From Aminobacter carboxidus (GTDB taxonomy: Bacteria > Pseudomonadota > Alphaproteobacteria > Rhizobiales > Rhizobiaceae): DNA of 64,000 nt. Positions 62,840-64,000 of the stretch are shown here, in pieces (position 1 is the first letter of the stretch; each line of letters begins with the position of its first letter). Location of the stretch: assembly GCF_014863355.1 (NCBI RefSeq), contig NZ_JACZEP010000005.1, positions 248,001 through 312,000 on the forward strand. The letters run 5' to 3'. Below the pieces are notes generated by a model that was not told the DNA's origin, did not search any database, and saw nothing but the letters and a program-made list of their open reading frames with translations. The position numbers and the translations under genes were made by a program.

Positions 62840-63784
62840 ATGATCATCGATACCCATCTTCACCCGACCAACCTCGTCGACGAGGCATGGCGTCATACGG
62901 GTACGCCCTTCACCGGCGAGCGCATGCTGAAGCTGATGGACGGCCCCTACATGATCAACGGCAAGCCGCGCCGGATCGACATGGGTTTCATCCAGCCGCC
63001 GCCGGGCAATACCGGCTACCGTGATGGCAACCGCAAGGGCCGCGACGGTATTCGCGACTACATGGCCTACTGCGCCGAGCTATGTCAGACGTATCCGGAC
63101 CGCTTCATCGGCAACTTCAACTACAACCCGCGCTGGGGCCCTGAAAACGGCGCAGCAGAGCTGGAATTCCACGTCAAGGAATACGGCTTCAAGATGCTGA
63201 AGCTGCATGCCAACATGCACGGCTACCGCCCTGACCGCGCACTCGACTGGCTACGTCCGGCGATGAAGAAGTGCGCCGAACTCGGCGTTGTCGTCCTCAT
63301 CCACACCGGCGACGGTCCGTACACCATCCCGACGATGTTTTACCCGATCATCCGCGAGTTCCCGATGGTCAACTTCATCATCGGCCATTTCGGCATCCAG
63401 ACGGGCGGCAACTACTCGTTCGAATCCTTCTGGATGGCGATGGATACGCCGAACGTCTACTGCGAATCCGGCTGGTGCTTCCAGTCGCGCATCGTGGAGT
63501 TCGCCCAGCAGCTGCCGAAAAACAAGATCGTCTTCGGCACGGATAGCCCGCCGAACGATCCGGGCATGTGGCTGCGCGAGCTGGAAGTGCTCTGCAAGGA
63601 CCCGCCGCACGGCATCAACCTCTCCGAGGAATATCTGGAAGGCTATCTCGGCAACAACATCGCCAAGCTCGTCGGCATCGACCCGTCGCCGCCGCCGCGC
63701 GACGTGAAGGATGCCCAGGCACGCCTAAAGGACTCCTATGCCGGCGTCGACCGCGCCACCGGAAGGCACCTGGAGTTCGCGTGA
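62840..63784 (+). CDS. amidohydrolase-2 family (decarboxylase/hydrolase)
   Basis: 314 residues. Complete metal site: His6-x-His8 (DTHLHP), His155 (IHTGDG), His183 (GHFG) and Asp235 (GTDSPPN). Family members decarboxylate hydroxyaromatic acids or hydrolyse lactones and amides. Tandem paralogue of the preceding gene, 18 bases apart. Followed by a UbiD-type gene, so decarboxylation of a (hetero)aromatic carboxylate is the favoured role. Confidence 0.9.
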   Translation: MIIDTHLHPTNLVDEAWRHTGTPFTGERMLKLMDGPYMINGKPRRIDMGFIQPPPGNTGYRDGNRKGRDGIRDYMAYCAELCQTYPDRFIGNFNYNPRWGPENGAAELEFHVKEYGFKMLKLHANMHGYRPDRALDWLRPAMKKCAELGVVVLIHTGDGPYTIPTMFYPIIREFPMVNFIIGHFGIQTGGNYSFESFWMAMDTPNVYCESGWCFQSRIVEFAQQLPKNKIVFGTDSPPNDPGMWLRELEVLCKDPPHGINLSEEYLEGYLGNNIAKLVGIDPSPPPRDVKDAQARLKDSYAGVDRATGRHLEFA

Positions 63785-63843
63785 TTTGACCACGGCGGCG
63801 CCCTCCGGGCGCCGCTATCTACCCGCTGCATCGAGGCCGAGAC

Positions 63844-64000
63844 ATGACCCAGCATCACAAGCAAGACGTCCGCCGTTTCCTCGCTGACTATCGGTCGGAA
63901 CATCCCGAGGATGTCATCACCATCGACCGGCCGGTCTCGGACGACCAGGACGCAACCGCGCTGATCTGGAACCTTGCGGACAAGGGCCAGCATCCGATGC
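63844..64000 (+). CDS. UbiD-family decarboxylase, N-terminal part (cut by window edge)
   Basis: About 52 residues: DVRRFLADYRSEHPEDVITI, then DRPVSDDQDATALIWNLADK. This matches the start of UbiD-family prenylated-FMN-dependent (de)carboxylases. The rest lies outside the window. It follows the amidohydrolase by 59 bases in the same direction. Confidence 0.78.
   Translation, partial: MTQHHKQDVRRFLADYRSEHPEDVITIDRPVSDDQDATALIWNLADKGQHPM

Noticed and set aside
1-64000. CRISPR arrays, tRNA or rRNA genes
   Set aside because: No regularly spaced repeats and no tRNA- or rRNA-like segments were noticed in a reading of the whole window; a dedicated scan was not possible.

Overview
The window is about 64 kb of GC-rich DNA from an alphaproteobacterium, most likely a Rhizobiales/Phyllobacteriaceae member (Mesorhizobium- or Aminobacter-like). 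This is inferred from gene families, the many LysR-controlled solute-catabolism clusters, ATGA-overlap operons and the IS3/IS21-type remnants. No rRNA, tRNA or CRISPR array was seen. Both ends cut genes: an acyl-CoA dehydrogenase at the left and a UbiD-family decarboxylase at the right.

Layout. 1-2.5 kb: acyl-CoA dehydrogenase and class III CoA-transferase, divergent from a LysR regulator. 2.9-13.6 kb: a LysR-controlled catabolic cluster. It has a periplasmic binding protein, a three-subunit flavin/iron-sulfur dehydrogenase of the D-hydroxyproline/opine type, an aldehyde dehydrogenase, a DapB-like reductase with an altered active-site motif, a DapA-like lyase, an amino-acid ABC permease and ATPase, and a saccharopine/lysine-6-dehydrogenase-like enzyme. 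14.1-15.3 kb: a RES/Xre toxin-antitoxin pair with a palindromic operator, beside integrase and LOTUS-domain debris. 16-24.8 kb: a nine-gene minus-strand run ectABCD-ask-ehuBCDA for ectoine/hydroxyectoine synthesis and import, with a divergent MarR regulator (EctR). 25-34 kb: a decayed ion-homeostasis region. It holds a broken ClC channel, IS3 and IS21 remnants, a hidden MAPEG fragment, a K+ channel, a P450, a DUF2062 protein, a frameshifted trkH, nhaA and a formylglycine-enzyme-like fragment.

34.2-43.2 kb: an RpoE/ChrR singlet-oxygen-type stress island. Three promoters with the same TGATCC/CGATCC-N17-GTATC architecture stand before DUF3833-hypothetical-MFS, before rpoE-chrR-DUF2177, and before the FAD oxidoreductase-DUF1365-Cfa operon. 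Tryptophan-rich sensory protein TspO and an SDR lie within it. 43.3-43.8 kb: an IS3 remnant.

44-54.1 kb: a LysR-controlled cluster with an aldehyde dehydrogenase, an M19-dipeptidase relative lacking most metal ligands, a 564-residue protein I do not recognise, a DUF3726 protein, an Ldh-family oxidoreductase, and a glycine-betaine-type ABC transporter. 54.2-64 kb: a LysR regulator divergent from a nucleobase permease, a three-subunit molybdenum hydroxylase, a His-rich CobW GTPase, two tandem amidohydrolase-2 proteins (one without the HxH metal motif) and the start of a UbiD-type decarboxylase. This looks like uptake, hydroxylation and decarboxylation of an unidentified (hetero)aromatic compound.

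Most promising for undescribed biology: the 55-64 kb cluster with its active/inactive-looking amidohydrolase pair; the 44-54 kb betaine-like cluster; and the 5-13.6 kb imino-acid cluster with the divergent DapB.
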